From Catellatospora paridis (GTDB taxonomy: Bacteria > Actinomycetota > Actinomycetes > Mycobacteriales > Micromonosporaceae): DNA of 64,000 nt. Within the stretch, counting starts at the first letter, position 1; every line of letters starts with the position of its first letter. A program made the position numbers and the translations under genes. The stretch covers positions 124,001-188,000 of the forward strand of contig NZ_ML769313.1 of the NCBI RefSeq assembly GCF_009720365.1, in the 5' to 3' direction. Positions 25,925 through 34,593 of this stretch are shown piece after piece. The notes below the pieces were generated by a model that worked only from the letters and a program-made list of their open reading frames with translations, made no database searches and was not told the DNA's origin.

Positions 25925-26668
25925 TCAGCCGACCGTGCCCTGAGCCGGCCCGCGGTCGATGAAGGTCAGCGGGCTGCCCTGCCCGAGCGCGACGCCGGAC
26001 ACGCCGTCGACGCTGACCTTCAGCGCCCGGCCGTCGACCACCACCTCGTAACGTGGGGCCTGGCCACGCAGGACGACGTGCTGGTCGTCACGAGACGCGT
26101 CACACGCCTGGACGGCGAACCGGTCGCCGTCCGCCGTCACACAGCCGGGCTCGCCCCATGACGCGGCCGTGCCGGTCTTGAGCAGGTACACCTTCGCGCC
26201 GGGGGAGGTCGGAACGAGCGCGAACCAGGCCTGTTCCGTCGCGGCGTCCTCTCCCACCGCGGAAATGGAGTTGTCCGGCAGGGCGGTCAGCAGCGGGTAG
26301 CCGCTGGTGGTGGTCGCCTGCAGCCACACCGCCCGGTCTGGGGCCGGTATGCCGGTGCCGGGCACCGCGGACGGGTCGGCCTTCGGCGTGACCGAGGGGG
26401 CGGCCGACGCGGACGGAGGTCGAGTCTCCGTTCCCACCGGCACGTCCTTGGTGCCGAGGCCACCCTGCGTCGTGTACACCCCGACGAACACCGCGACCAC
26501 GGCCAGGCCGCTCGCGGCCGTCGCGAGCCGGGTATGGCGACGTCGCCGCTCGCCCCGGCGGCGGACCTGGTCGGTAGGGGCCAGTCGACCGATCCGGGCA
26601 CCGTGGTCGGCGAGCGCGGCCAGGTGCTGTCCCACCAGCGCCTCGTCCTCGCCGGGCTGCTCAGCCAT
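25925..26668 (-). CDS. Membrane protein with sensor-like C-terminal domain; likely anti-sigma partner
   Basis: A 247-residue single-pass protein. A basic N-terminal cytoplasmic part of about 45 residues (QVRRRGERRRRHTR) precedes a transmembrane helix (about 48-66), a Pro/Ser/Thr linker, and an outside domain from about residue 108. That domain is paralogous to the lipoprotein at 27208: both have PDRA...LQA, a central LVP.SPGAK.Y.L, then GEP.C and a conserved Cys near ACDA. Its start overlaps the sigma-factor gene by 8 bases, the usual arrangement for sigma and its membrane regulator. No classical zinc anti-sigma motif is seen, so the anti-sigma role is inferred from position and topology. Confidence 0.7.
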   Translation of the reverse strand: MAEQPGEDEALVGQHLAALADHGARIGRLAPTDQVRRRGERRRRHTRLATAASGLAVVAVFVGVYTTQGGLGTKDVPVGTETRPPSASAAPSVTPKADPSAVPGTGIPAPDRAVWLQATTTSGYPLLTALPDNSISAVGEDAATEQAWFALVPTSPGAKVYLLKTGTAASWGEPGCVTADGDRFAVQACDASRDDQHVVLRGQAPRYEVVVDGRALKVSVDGVSGVALGQGSPLTFIDRGPAQGTVG

Positions 26669-27197
26669 TCGTGGACTCCGTTCTTGTGGTCGGCTGGTGC
26701 GGGATGTGGGCCGGGTCGGGCAGATCGTCGAGCCAGCCGGCCAGCGCCCGCCGCCCGCGCAGCAACCTGGCCTTGATCGTGCCCTGAGGTGCGCCGACCT
26801 CGGCGGCGACCTCGGCGACGCTCAGCCCGACCAGGTGGTGCAGCACGATCGCCCGGCGCTGCTCGGCAGGGATCTGGCGCAGCGCGTGGACCAGCGCGAC
26901 GTGGTCCGGCCCGAGTCCGGCCAGTTCCTGGTCGGGGGTGGCCCGGTGGTGGGCGCGCATCCGGTTGATCGCCTTGCGCCAGGCGCTGATCGCGATCCGC
27001 GACGCCGTACGCCGCACCCACGCCTCGGGGCTGTCGCACTCACGCACCTGCCGCCAGCGCTGCCAGGCCCGCGCGTACGCCTCGGCCACCGCGTCCTCGG
27101 CCTCGGCCCGGCTGCCGGTCATGGTCCACAGCTGGCCCAGCACCCGCCACGACGTGTCGGCGTAGAAGGCGTCGAACTCCTCGACGTCGGACATCAA
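26661..27197 (-). CDS. ECF (SigE-family) RNA polymerase sigma factor
   Basis: A 178-residue sigma factor. Region 2 includes LWTMTGSRAEAEDAVAEAYARAWQRW and the -10-binding segment AWVRRTASRIAISAWRK. Region 4 includes ALRQIPAEQRRAIVLHHLVG and the helix-turn-helix SVAEVAAEVGAPQGTIKARL. It is the middle gene of a three-gene set, 10 bases after the lipoprotein and overlapping the membrane protein, and probably responds to an extracytoplasmic signal relayed by them. Confidence 0.92.
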   Translation of the reverse strand: MMSDVEEFDAFYADTSWRVLGQLWTMTGSRAEAEDAVAEAYARAWQRWRQVRECDSPEAWVRRTASRIAISAWRKAINRMRAHHRATPDQELAGLGPDHVALVHALRQIPAEQRRAIVLHHLVGLSVAEVAAEVGAPQGTIKARLLRGRRALAGWLDDLPDPAHIPHQPTTRTESTNG

Positions 27198-27207
27198 CGC
27201 TGCACCG

Positions 27208-27885
27208 TCACGGCCTCGGCCCGGCCGTGCCCGCGGGGACGAACCGGAAGCGCGTCCCGGCCGGCGCGCTGCCCTGCTTCTTCAGCGACACCTTGCCATC
27301 CTTGCTGACCTCCACCTGGTAACCCCCGACGACCAGGTCGAACGTAGCCGCCTCCGAGGCGTCCTTGCCACGTGCGACCAGCGTCACCCGCTGCGTCGAG
27401 GCGGCCGCGTCGCACGCCACGGCGTGCAGCACACCGGTCTTGATCCCGGCGCACCACGGCTCCCCGCCAATCCGCAGCTGGGCGGTCATGAGCTGGTAGG
27501 TCTTCGCGCCCGGCGACAGCGGCACCAGCATGAACCGCTCGCGGTCGCCGGTGTCCGCGCCGCCGGGGTAGGTGCCGATCCGCCCGCTCGCGGTCACGGT
27601 CAGCACCGGGTCCTCGATCCGGTCGACGGCCTGCAGCAGGAAGGCCCGGTCGGGCTGGGGAACGACCAGGCCGGCTGTCGCGGCCGCCGACGGCGCGGGG
27701 CTGCTCGACGCGCTCGCCGACACCACGGGCGAGGGCGTGGCCGACGTCAGCGCAGCGGTCTGGGACGCCGGCTGCATCCCACCCGCGCCGTTCTGCCCCG
27801 GCGGCGTCGCGCACCCGCCGGCTCCCGCCAGCACGACGACGCCCAACGAGCATCGCGCGATCCACCGAGCCCTCGTGTTTTCCAT
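27208..27885 (-). CDS. Lipoprotein paralogous to the sigma-linked membrane sensor
   Basis: A 225-residue predicted lipoprotein. The signal peptide MENTRARWIARCSLGVVVLA leads to GAGGC with Cys25 as the lipid site. After a Ser/Ala/Pro linker, the domain from about residue 85 (PQPDRAFLLQAVDRIEDPVL ... LVPLSPGAKTYQL ... GEPWCAG ... AVACDAAA) matches the outer domain of the protein at 25925. ATG 27885 is preferred to the longer open frame because GGAAGG sits 6-7 bases upstream and the lipobox follows. First gene of a set with the sigma factor and the membrane protein. A ligand-binding or competitor role toward the membrane sensor is plausible but unproven. Confidence 0.75.
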   Translation of the reverse strand: MENTRARWIARCSLGVVVLAGAGGCATPPGQNGAGGMQPASQTAALTSATPSPVVSASASSSPAPSAAATAGLVVPQPDRAFLLQAVDRIEDPVLTVTASGRIGTYPGGADTGDRERFMLVPLSPGAKTYQLMTAQLRIGGEPWCAGIKTGVLHAVACDAAASTQRVTLVARGKDASEAATFDLVVGGYQVEVSKDGKVSLKKQGSAPAGTRFRFVPAGTAGPRP

Positions 27886-28162
27886 TTCTGTTCCTTCCGC
27901 CGTCGACGCGCTCCGTCCGGAGCGCACCAATGACGTCCGACCCGACCGTTCGGACGCATCCGGCCGAGTGCCACACGTCACACCGCCGACACCGCATCGC
28001 CCGGCTGCGCGCGGATCGAGTGGCGGTAGGGCAGGTGGGTACGTCGACCACCCCGAGGACCGTGCCCGCATCGGCACCCAGGCCGAACACGACCGGCTCG
28101 TGTCGGCGCTCAGCTGAGCCGCCCGGTCACGACGACGAGACCCGACGCGCCGTGCCCTTCCC

Positions 28163-29176
28163 TCAGGCGGACTCGCGGGTGACGAGTTCGGTGGACAGGA
28201 CCAGGGACTCGACGGTTTCGGCGCCGTCGATCAGTTCCAGGAGCAGGCGCACGGTTTCGGTGGCGACCTGTTCGAGGGGCTGGCGGACGGTGGTGAGTTT
28301 GGGGTGGGTGGAGCCTGCGATGGCGGAGTCGTCGAAGCCGCCGACGGCGACGTCCTCGGGGACGCGGCGGCCGCGTTCGCGCAGGACGGCGAGGGCCCCG
28401 GCCGCCATCAGGTCGGAGCCGACGAAGACGGCGTCGAGGTCCGGGACGCGGTCGAGGAGTTCACGCATGGCGGCTTCGCCGCTGTGGCGGGAGTAGTCGC
28501 CGTGCGCGATGAGTTTCTTGACCGCCTTGCGGCCGAGCACGTCGCAGAAGCCTTCCAGGCGGTTCAGGCCGCCGGGGGTGTCGAGCGGGCCGGTGATCGT
28601 GGCGATCTTCTTGCGGCCCTGGTCGACGAGGTACTGCGCCATCTGGCGGGCGCCTTCGCGGTCGTCGGCGGCGGCGTACGGGATGACGCCTTCGCGGCCG
28701 AGGACCGCGCCGCAGGCCACGGCCGGGATGGCGAGGGTTTCGAGTTCGGCGAGCAGCGGGTCGCCGGAGTGGGCGGACAGCAGCAGCACCCCGTCGGCGT
28801 GCCCGCCGCGCAGGTAGCGGACCACGCGCTCGCGGTCGCCGTCGTCGCCGGCGACCATCATGACCAGGGCGACGTCGCGCTGGGCGAGCCGCCGGGTGGC
28901 CACGCGCAGCAGCACGCTGAAGTTCGGGTCCTCGAACAGCTTCTCCTGCGGCTCGGAAAGCACCATGACCACGGTGCCGGTGCGCTGGGTGACCAGGCTG
29001 CGCGCGGCGCGGTTGACGACGTACCCGGTCTCGGCGACGGCGCGGCGGACCGCGGCGAGCGCGGCGGTGCTCACGTAGGGGTCGCCGTTGAGGGCGCGGG
29101 ACACCGTGCCCCGGGAGACTCCCGAGGCACGGGCCACGTCGTGGATCGTGGGACGCCGCTTGTTGGTCACGGGCAT
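28163..29176 (-). CDS. LacI-family regulator of the galactan regulon
   Basis: A 337-residue repressor. The N-terminal helix-turn-helix is TIHDVARASGVSRGTVSRAL, followed by the hinge helix and a periplasmic-binding-protein-like sensor domain with VLLLSAHSGDPLLAELETL, DREGARQMAQYLVDQGRKKI, and AVFVGSDLMAAGAL. The start overlaps the permease stop by one base (TGATG), making it the last gene of the binding-protein/permease operon. The five TGTGA/TCACA palindromes nearby, including a perfect CTGTGAACGTTCACAG, have the LacI/GalR-type symmetric CG centre, so it presumably represses the transporter, the GH42 and the GH53 genes until a galacto-oligosaccharide binds. The role parallels GanR of Bacillus. 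Confidence 0.9.
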   Translation of the reverse strand: MPVTNKRRPTIHDVARASGVSRGTVSRALNGDPYVSTAALAAVRRAVAETGYVVNRAARSLVTQRTGTVVMVLSEPQEKLFEDPNFSVLLRVATRRLAQRDVALVMMVAGDDGDRERVVRYLRGGHADGVLLLSAHSGDPLLAELETLAIPAVACGAVLGREGVIPYAAADDREGARQMAQYLVDQGRKKIATITGPLDTPGGLNRLEGFCDVLGRKAVKKLIAHGDYSRHSGEAAMRELLDRVPDLDAVFVGSDLMAAGALAVLRERGRRVPEDVAVGGFDDSAIAGSTHPKLTTVRQPLEQVATETVRLLLELIDGAETVESLVLSTELVTRESA

Positions 29177-30024
29177 CAGGATTTCACAGACCCGCCGGAC
29201 AGGTCCGTACGCCAGTACCGCTGCATGGTCAGGAACAGCGCGATCAGGGGGATGATCGACAGCAGCGCGCCGGTGATGACGAGGTTGTACAGGGCGGGCT
29301 GGTTGGCGCCGGTGGCCAGCAGCGTGTAGAGGCCGACGGTGAGCGGGAAGCGCTCGTCGTCGGCGAGCATGATGAACGGCAGCAGGAAGTTGTTCCAGAT
29401 CGCGACGAACTGGAACAGGAAGATCGTCACCATGCCGGGCAGCATCAGCGGCACCGCCACGACCCGCAGCAGCCGGTTTTCGCCTGCCCCGTCGATGCGG
29501 CCGGCCTCCAGCAGCGCGTCCGGGATCGCCGCGGAGGCGTAGATGCGGGCAAGGTAGATGCTGTACGGGTGCAGGATGCTCGGCAGCAGCACGGCCCAGT
29601 ACGTGTTGGCGAGTCCGGCCTTGGCCAGCAGCAGGTACTGCGGCACCGCGAGGACCACCGCGGGGACCAGGATGCCGCCGATCAGCACGTTGAAGATCAT
29701 GTTGCGGCCGAAGAACCGGAACTTCGCCAGAGCGTATCCGGCCAGCACCGACACGGCCGTCGACAGCAGCGCGCCGACGCCGGCGTACAGCGCGGTGTTG
29801 GCCATCCACTGCCAGAAGATCCCGTCGCGGTATGCCGACAGGTCGGCGATGTTGCTGAACAGGCCGGTGCCCGGGGCGAACGCGTTGGTGGTGAACAGCT
29901 CGCCGCGCGTCTTGGTCGACGCGGCGAGCACCCAGCACACTGGCAGCAGGCAGTACAGCGCCCCGAGCAGCAGCACCGCGGTGGGCGCGAGCCCGAGTGG
30001 TCTGCGTACCCCCTTGGTCGTCAT
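29176..30024 (-). CDS. Sugar ABC transporter permease, MalG type (galactan system)
   Basis: A 282-residue CUT1 permease with six predicted membrane helices. The EAA loop is PDALLEAGRIDGAGENRLLR and the C-terminus carries TMQRYWRTDLSGGSVKS. It overlaps the MalF-type gene by 4 bases and the LacI gene by 1, so all are co-translated. It forms the channel with the permease at 30021 for galacto-oligosaccharide import. The ATPase must come from elsewhere in the genome. Confidence 0.92.
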   Translation of the reverse strand: MTTKGVRRPLGLAPTAVLLLGALYCLLPVCWVLAASTKTRGELFTTNAFAPGTGLFSNIADLSAYRDGIFWQWMANTALYAGVGALLSTAVSVLAGYALAKFRFFGRNMIFNVLIGGILVPAVVLAVPQYLLLAKAGLANTYWAVLLPSILHPYSIYLARIYASAAIPDALLEAGRIDGAGENRLLRVVAVPLMLPGMVTIFLFQFVAIWNNFLLPFIMLADDERFPLTVGLYTLLATGANQPALYNLVITGALLSIIPLIALFLTMQRYWRTDLSGGSVKS

Positions 30025-30947
30025 CTTTCCTCCCCGAAGGCCTGGCGGCGCACCAGGCGCATGAACAGCAGCGACGGCACGACCGAGATCGCGGCGATGA
30101 CCAGCGACGTGGCCGCGGCGCTGTAGAGGTCGCCGGTGACGAACGCGTCGCGGTACACCTTCATCAGCGGGCTCCAGGTGGAGCTGACCGCGTTCGAGAT
30201 GGGCCGCAGCGTCATCGGCTCGGTGAACACCTGGATCGTCGCGATGATGGAGAACACCGTGGTCAGCACGATCGCCGGGGCCAGGATCGGCACCTTGACC
30301 CGCAACGCGATGGCGAGTTCGCCCGCGCCGTCGATGCGGGCGGCCTCGTAGTAGTCGCGGGGGATGGCCCGCAGTTGGGTGTAGAGGACCAGCATGTTGA
30401 AGCCGGTGCCGCCCCAGATCGCGACGTTGACCATGGAGAACATGACCGTGCTCGGGCTGAGCAGGTCGACGTTGTCGAACCCGAACGCGCGCAGCGTGGC
30501 GTGGATCGGGCTGAGGCTGGGCAGGTAGAGGAAGCCCCAGAGCAGGGTGGCGACCACGCCCGGCACCGCGTACGGCAGGAAGATCGCGATGCGGGAGAAG
30601 CGGGCCAACCGCACCCTCGCCGAGTCCAGCAGCAGCGCGAACACCAGGGCCAGCCCCAACATCAGAGCCAACACCAGGGTGGCGTATCCGAGCACCCGCA
30701 GCCAGCCGGCCCAGAACTCCCCGTCGGCGACCGCGGTGCGGTAGTTGTCCAGCCCGACGAAGATCTCGGTGCGCGACTTCTTACCGAGGCCCAGCCCGGA
30801 GAACTGCACCCGGCGCAGGCTCAGGTACGCGGTGTACCCGATGGGCGCGGCGATGAACAGGGTGAACAGCGCCACCGCGGGAGCCAGGTAGAGGTAGGGG
30901 GTGGCGCCCGCGCTGTGCACGCGGGCGCCCCGGTTTGCCTTGGCCAT
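30021..30947 (-). CDS. Sugar ABC transporter permease, MalF type (galactan system)
   Basis: A 308-residue CUT1 permease. The first helix is in PYLYLAPAVALFTLFIAAPI, and the ATPase-contact EAA loop is DYYEAARIDGAGELAIALRV. It starts 3 bases from the end of the binding-protein gene and overlaps the MalG-type gene by 4 bases. It corresponds functionally to GanP of Bacillus-type galactan systems. Confidence 0.92.
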   Translation of the reverse strand: MAKANRGARVHSAGATPYLYLAPAVALFTLFIAAPIGYTAYLSLRRVQFSGLGLGKKSRTEIFVGLDNYRTAVADGEFWAGWLRVLGYATLVLALMLGLALVFALLLDSARVRLARFSRIAIFLPYAVPGVVATLLWGFLYLPSLSPIHATLRAFGFDNVDLLSPSTVMFSMVNVAIWGGTGFNMLVLYTQLRAIPRDYYEAARIDGAGELAIALRVKVPILAPAIVLTTVFSIIATIQVFTEPMTLRPISNAVSSTWSPLMKVYRDAFVTGDLYSAAATSLVIAAISVVPSLLFMRLVRRQAFGEER

Positions 30948-30950
30948 CTA

Positions 30951-32246
30951 TCAGCTCGCCAGCGTGAAGCCGGACTTCTTCATGTCGGCGACGGTCGCGT
31001 CATGCATCGCGCCCAGCGCGTCCGTGAAGGAGGACTTGTTCTGCAGCGCCTTGTCGAAGGCGTCCTTGTACGCGCTGTACGCGACGTTCACGTTGGGGCC
31101 GAAGGTGAAGCCCCGCGCGGTGCCGGCGATGTTCGTCGCCTGCTGCCAGAAGTCGGCCTGGTTGGCGAAGTACTCCGGCGCGGTGGTCATCAGGGCCTGG
31201 CCGCTCTTGGCCGCCGGGTAGATCGCGGCCTCCTTGATGAGCAGGTCGAGCGCCTTGGCGTCGGTGTTCAGCCAGGACGCGAACTGCGCCGCGGCCTGCT
31301 TGTGCTTGCTGCCCTCGGCGATGGCGATGGACGAGCCGCCCCAGAAGCCGGAGTAGTTCTCGCCGGCGCTCCACTGCGGCAGCGGCGCGATGGCCCACTT
31401 GCCCTTGCCGTCAGGGGCGTTGCTGCTCAGCACACCGGGTGCCCAGACCGCCGACGCCCAGCTCATGATCTTGCCGCCGTTGAGTGCCGCATTCCACTCC
31501 GGCGTCCACGGGGCCTGCGTGTCGATGACGCCGTCCTTGGCCAGGCCGCCCCAGAAGTCGGCGACCTTCTTGGTCGGGCCGTCGTTGATGCCGACCTTCC
31601 AGGCCTCGCCGGTGATGGACCACCACTGGCCGCCGGCCTGCTGGGAGAGCCCGGCGAACCAGCCCGGGTCCTTGCTGGAGAAGCCGCCCAGGTAGACGGT
31701 CTTGTCCTTGGCGTGCACGGTGCGGGCCGCGGCCGCGTACTCGTCCCAGGTCTTGGGGACCGCGATGCCGTACTTGGTGAACAGGTCGGTGCGGTAGTAG
31801 AACATCATCGGGCCGCTGTCCTGCGGCAGGCCGTAGACGCCGTCGGTGCCCAGGGTGACCAGGTTCCAGATCCCGTCGGAGAACTGGTCGCGCACGCCGG
31901 CGACCTCGCCCTTGATGTCGGCGACGGCCTCGGCGGCCACGAACGACGGCAGCATCTGGTATTCGGCCTGCACCAGGTCGGGCGCGTTGCCCGCCTTGGC
32001 CGCGGTCAGGAACTTCGCCGCCGCCTCGTCGCCGCCCGCCTGCTTGCTGACGGTGACCTTGATGTCGGGGTGCGCCGTGTTCCACACCGCCGCGATCTTG
32101 TCCATGTTGGGAGCCCACGTCCAGAACGTCAGCTCGACCGGGCCGGTCTCCTGCGGGGTCTCCTCCTGCCCACCGCTCGAACAGCCCGCTGCCAGCGCGC
32201 CGACCAGCACTGCGGACATCACCAACCTGAGCCGCTTCGTACGCAT
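30951..32246 (-). CDS. Sugar ABC substrate-binding lipoprotein (galactan system)
   Basis: A 431-residue extracellular family-1 binding protein. The signal peptide ends at LAAGC (Cys22), so it is a lipoprotein. Motifs include VELTFWTWAPNMDKIAAVWN, APDLVQAEYQMLPSF, and GVYGLPQDSGPMMFYYR. ATG 32246 is set by GGAGG six bases upstream; the frame is open further. First gene of the operon SBP-MalF-MalG-LacI, and the perfect LacI palindrome lies about 25 bases before its start. The neighbouring GH42 and GH53 enzymes indicate that the ligand is a beta-1,4-galacto-oligosaccharide. Confidence 0.92.
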   Translation of the reverse strand: MRTKRLRLVMSAVLVGALAAGCSSGGQEETPQETGPVELTFWTWAPNMDKIAAVWNTAHPDIKVTVSKQAGGDEAAAKFLTAAKAGNAPDLVQAEYQMLPSFVAAEAVADIKGEVAGVRDQFSDGIWNLVTLGTDGVYGLPQDSGPMMFYYRTDLFTKYGIAVPKTWDEYAAAARTVHAKDKTVYLGGFSSKDPGWFAGLSQQAGGQWWSITGEAWKVGINDGPTKKVADFWGGLAKDGVIDTQAPWTPEWNAALNGGKIMSWASAVWAPGVLSSNAPDGKGKWAIAPLPQWSAGENYSGFWGGSSIAIAEGSKHKQAAAQFASWLNTDAKALDLLIKEAAIYPAAKSGQALMTTAPEYFANQADFWQQATNIAGTARGFTFGPNVNVAYSAYKDAFDKALQNKSSFTDALGAMHDATVADMKKSGFTLAS

Positions 32247-32271
32247 AGGTCCTCCGTCAAAGGCGAATTCT

Positions 32272-32287
32272 CTGTGAACGTTCACAG
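32272..32287. promoter_or_regulatory. LacI operator 1 (transporter operon)
   Basis: CTGTGAACGTTCACAG, a perfect 16-base palindrome, 25 bases before the binding-protein start. Confidence 0.9.
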
Positions 32288-32368
32288 TGCGGCACAGTCT
32301 GCTCGCCCGGAAACGCACCCGTCAAGACCTCGTTTCCGAGGCGTTACACGGGCCGCGTGGCAACCCTA

Positions 32369-32443
32369 GATCGTCCGACTTGCCTGGCGATCGTGCGTAT
32401 CTTGAGCACCTTTTCGCCCACCTGCCAGGCAAGTTGGACGATC
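32369..32443. repeat. Hairpin repeat element, copy A
   Basis: Arms GATCGTCCGACTTGCCTGGC (32369-32388) and GCCAGGCAAGTTGGACGATC (32424-32443) pair at 19 of 20 positions around a 35-base loop. The loop carries GTGCGTATCTTGAGC and TTCGCCCACCT, which recur in the copy at 39888-39966. Arms and loop are both conserved, so this is a mobile or amplified intergenic element of REP/MITE type. It has no coding capacity. Confidence 0.85.
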
Positions 32444-32504
32444 ATGACCGGGTCCGCCGGGTCGGTCCATGCCCGGCTCTTTTCGCGCGCCTGGTGGTCG
32501 GTTA

Positions 32505-32520
32505 CTGTGCACGTTCACAG
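32505..32520. promoter_or_regulatory. LacI operator 2 (beta-galactosidase)
   Basis: CTGTGCACGTTCACAG matches operator 1 at 15 of 16 positions and lies 26 bases before the GH42 start. It overlaps a TACTGT -10-like hexamer (32503-32508), so binding would block initiation. Confidence 0.88.
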
Positions 32521-32546
32521 ACGTACCGTGCTTGTCAGGGGGATCC

Positions 32547-34535
32547 GTGTCCGAGTCCGATCATGTGGTGCCGCGCCTGCGCGGGCTGGCCTTCGGCGGC
32601 GACTACAACCCGGAGCAGTGGCCCCGCGAGGTGCAGGAAGAGGACGTCGCGCTGATGCGGCAGGCCGGGGTCAACCTGGTCAGCCTCGGCATCTTCGCGT
32701 GGGCGCTGCTGGAACCGGAACAGGGCCGCTACGACTTCGGCTGGCTCGACGAGATCATCGACCGGCTGCACGCCAACGGGGTCAGCGTCGACCTCGCCAC
32801 GCCCAGCGCCGCCCCGCCCGCCTGGTTCGCCCGCAGGTACCCGCACACCCTGCCGGTCAACCGCGACGGTGTGCGCATCGGCTTCGGCAGCCGCGAGACC
32901 GCCTGCCCCAGCTCGCCCGAATACCGCCACGCCACCGTCGAACTGGCCCACCGGCTCGCCGAGCACTACCGCGACCACCCGGGCGTGGTCATGTGGCACG
33001 TGCACAACGAGTACGGCGCGCCGCTGGGCGAGTGCTACTGCGAGGTCAGCGTGCAGGCCTTCCGGGGCTGGCTGCGCGAGACCTACCACGATCTCGACGC
33101 GCTCAACGCCGCCTGGGGCACCACGTTCTGGAGCCAGCGCTACGGCGACTGGGACGAGATCGACGCGCCGCGCGCCAACCACACCGTGGTCAACCCGGCG
33201 CAGCGGCTCGACTTCGCCCGCTTCAGCTCCGCGGAGAACCTCGCCTGCTTCACCCTGCAGCGCGACGTGCTCCGCGCGGCCACCCCGCACCTGCCGGTGA
33301 CCACCAACTTCATGGTCACCAACTGCAAGTCCATGGACCTGTGGCGCTGGGCGCCGGAGGTCGACGTGGTCTCCAACGACCACTACCTCAACGCCGAGCA
33401 GCCCGACAACCACATCGACCTGGCGATGGCCGCGGACCTGAGCCGTTCGCTGGGCGGGGGCCGGCCGTGGCTGCTGATGGAGCACTCGCCCGGCGCGGTC
33501 AGCTGGCAACCCCGCAACATCGCCAAGCGCCCGGGGGAGATGCGCCGCAACAGCCTCGCGCACGTGGCCCGAGGCTCGGACTCGGTGCTGTTCTTCCAGT
33601 GGCGGGCCTCGCGCGCCGGGGCGGAGAAGTTCCACTCGGCGATGCTGCCGCAGGCCGGCACCGACTCGGACCTGTGGCGCGACGTGGTCGCGCTGGGCGG
33701 CGAGGTCGACAGGCTTTCGGGGGTACGCGGCACGCGGGTGGCCGCCGATGTCGCCGTGGTCTGGGACTGGGAGTCCTGGTGGGCGCTGGACCTGGAGTGG
33801 CGTCCGAGCGTGGACCTGAACTTCCGGGAGCGCGTCGAGGCGTACTACGCCGCGCTGTGGCGCGAGCACGCCACCGTCGACTTCGTCCACCCGGCCGCGG
33901 ACCTGTCGGCGTACAAGCTGGTCGTCGCCCCCAGCGCCTACCTGCTCGGGGAGGCCGCGGCGAAGAACCTGCGCTGTTTCGTCGAGTCGGGCGGGCACCT
34001 GCTGGTGTCGTACTTCTCCGGAATCGTCGACGAGCACGACGCCGTGCATCCGGGGGCATTCCCGGGCGTGCTGCGCGACGTGTTGGGACTGTCCGTCGAG
34101 GAGTTCCACCCGCTGCGCGAGCACGAGACGGTCGCGCTGTCCGACGGCGGCACGGCCCGGGTCTGGTCGGAGCGGGTCCGCCCGAAGGGAGCGGTGACGG
34201 TGACCGAGTTCGCCGCGGGCCCCGACGCCGGGCACCCCGCGGTCACCCGGCACGAGCTGGGCCGGGGCACCGCCTGGTATGTCGCCAGCAGCGTGGACGG
34301 GCTGCGGCCGCTGCTGTCGGCGGCCCTGGACGCGGCCGGGGTGTCGCGCCCGCGCGGCCTGCCGGAGACCGTCGAGGTGGTGCGTCGCGGCGGCCACCTG
34401 TTCCTGCTGAACCACGGCGACGAGCCGGTGGTCGTGCCGGACGCGGCCGGAGTGGACGTGCTCGACGGGACGTCGTTCGCGGCCGGCGTGACCGTGCCGG
34501 CGGGCGGCGTGCGGGTGATCGACGTCGGCTGCTGA
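32547..34535 (+). CDS. GH42 beta-galactosidase
   Basis: A 662-residue cytoplasmic beta-galactosidase. The GH42 TIM barrel begins with FGGDYNPEQWPREVQEEDVA. The acid/base Glu155 is in WHVHNEYG and the nucleophile Glu312 in LLMEHSPGAVSWQ. A trimerisation domain (about 390-600) and a small C-terminal beta domain follow. No signal peptide. GTG 32547 is preferred, with CAGGGGGA (32535-32542) 4 bases upstream, over the longer open frame. It should cleave terminal galactose from imported beta-1,4-galacto-oligosaccharides released by the GH53 enzyme, as GanA does in Bacillus. Preceded by a LacI operator. Confidence 0.93.
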   Translation: MSESDHVVPRLRGLAFGGDYNPEQWPREVQEEDVALMRQAGVNLVSLGIFAWALLEPEQGRYDFGWLDEIIDRLHANGVSVDLATPSAAPPAWFARRYPHTLPVNRDGVRIGFGSRETACPSSPEYRHATVELAHRLAEHYRDHPGVVMWHVHNEYGAPLGECYCEVSVQAFRGWLRETYHDLDALNAAWGTTFWSQRYGDWDEIDAPRANHTVVNPAQRLDFARFSSAENLACFTLQRDVLRAATPHLPVTTNFMVTNCKSMDLWRWAPEVDVVSNDHYLNAEQPDNHIDLAMAADLSRSLGGGRPWLLMEHSPGAVSWQPRNIAKRPGEMRRNSLAHVARGSDSVLFFQWRASRAGAEKFHSAMLPQAGTDSDLWRDVVALGGEVDRLSGVRGTRVAADVAVVWDWESWWALDLEWRPSVDLNFRERVEAYYAALWREHATVDFVHPAADLSAYKLVVAPSAYLLGEAAAKNLRCFVESGGHLLVSYFSGIVDEHDAVHPGAFPGVLRDVLGLSVEEFHPLREHETVALSDGGTARVWSERVRPKGAVTVTEFAAGPDAGHPAVTRHELGRGTAWYVASSVDGLRPLLSAALDAAGVSRPRGLPETVEVVRRGGHLFLLNHGDEPVVVPDAAGVDVLDGTSFAAGVTVPAGGVRVIDVGC

Positions 34536-34593
34536 GCGGCCGTCGGCCGCGCGGCGCGGTGACGCGTCGATGTCGGACATGTTGCCGATGTGT

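Larger units (their letters stand above)
32247..32546. other. 300-base divergent regulatory region with two operators and a hairpin element
   Basis: This gap separates the transporter operon (left, minus strand) from the beta-galactosidase gene (right). It holds a LacI palindrome near each gene, the 75-base hairpin element at 32369-32443, and a TTGACG -35-like box on the minus strand (32320-32325) with a weak CAGACT -10 ahead of the left operator. No additional gene is seen. Confidence 0.7.
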
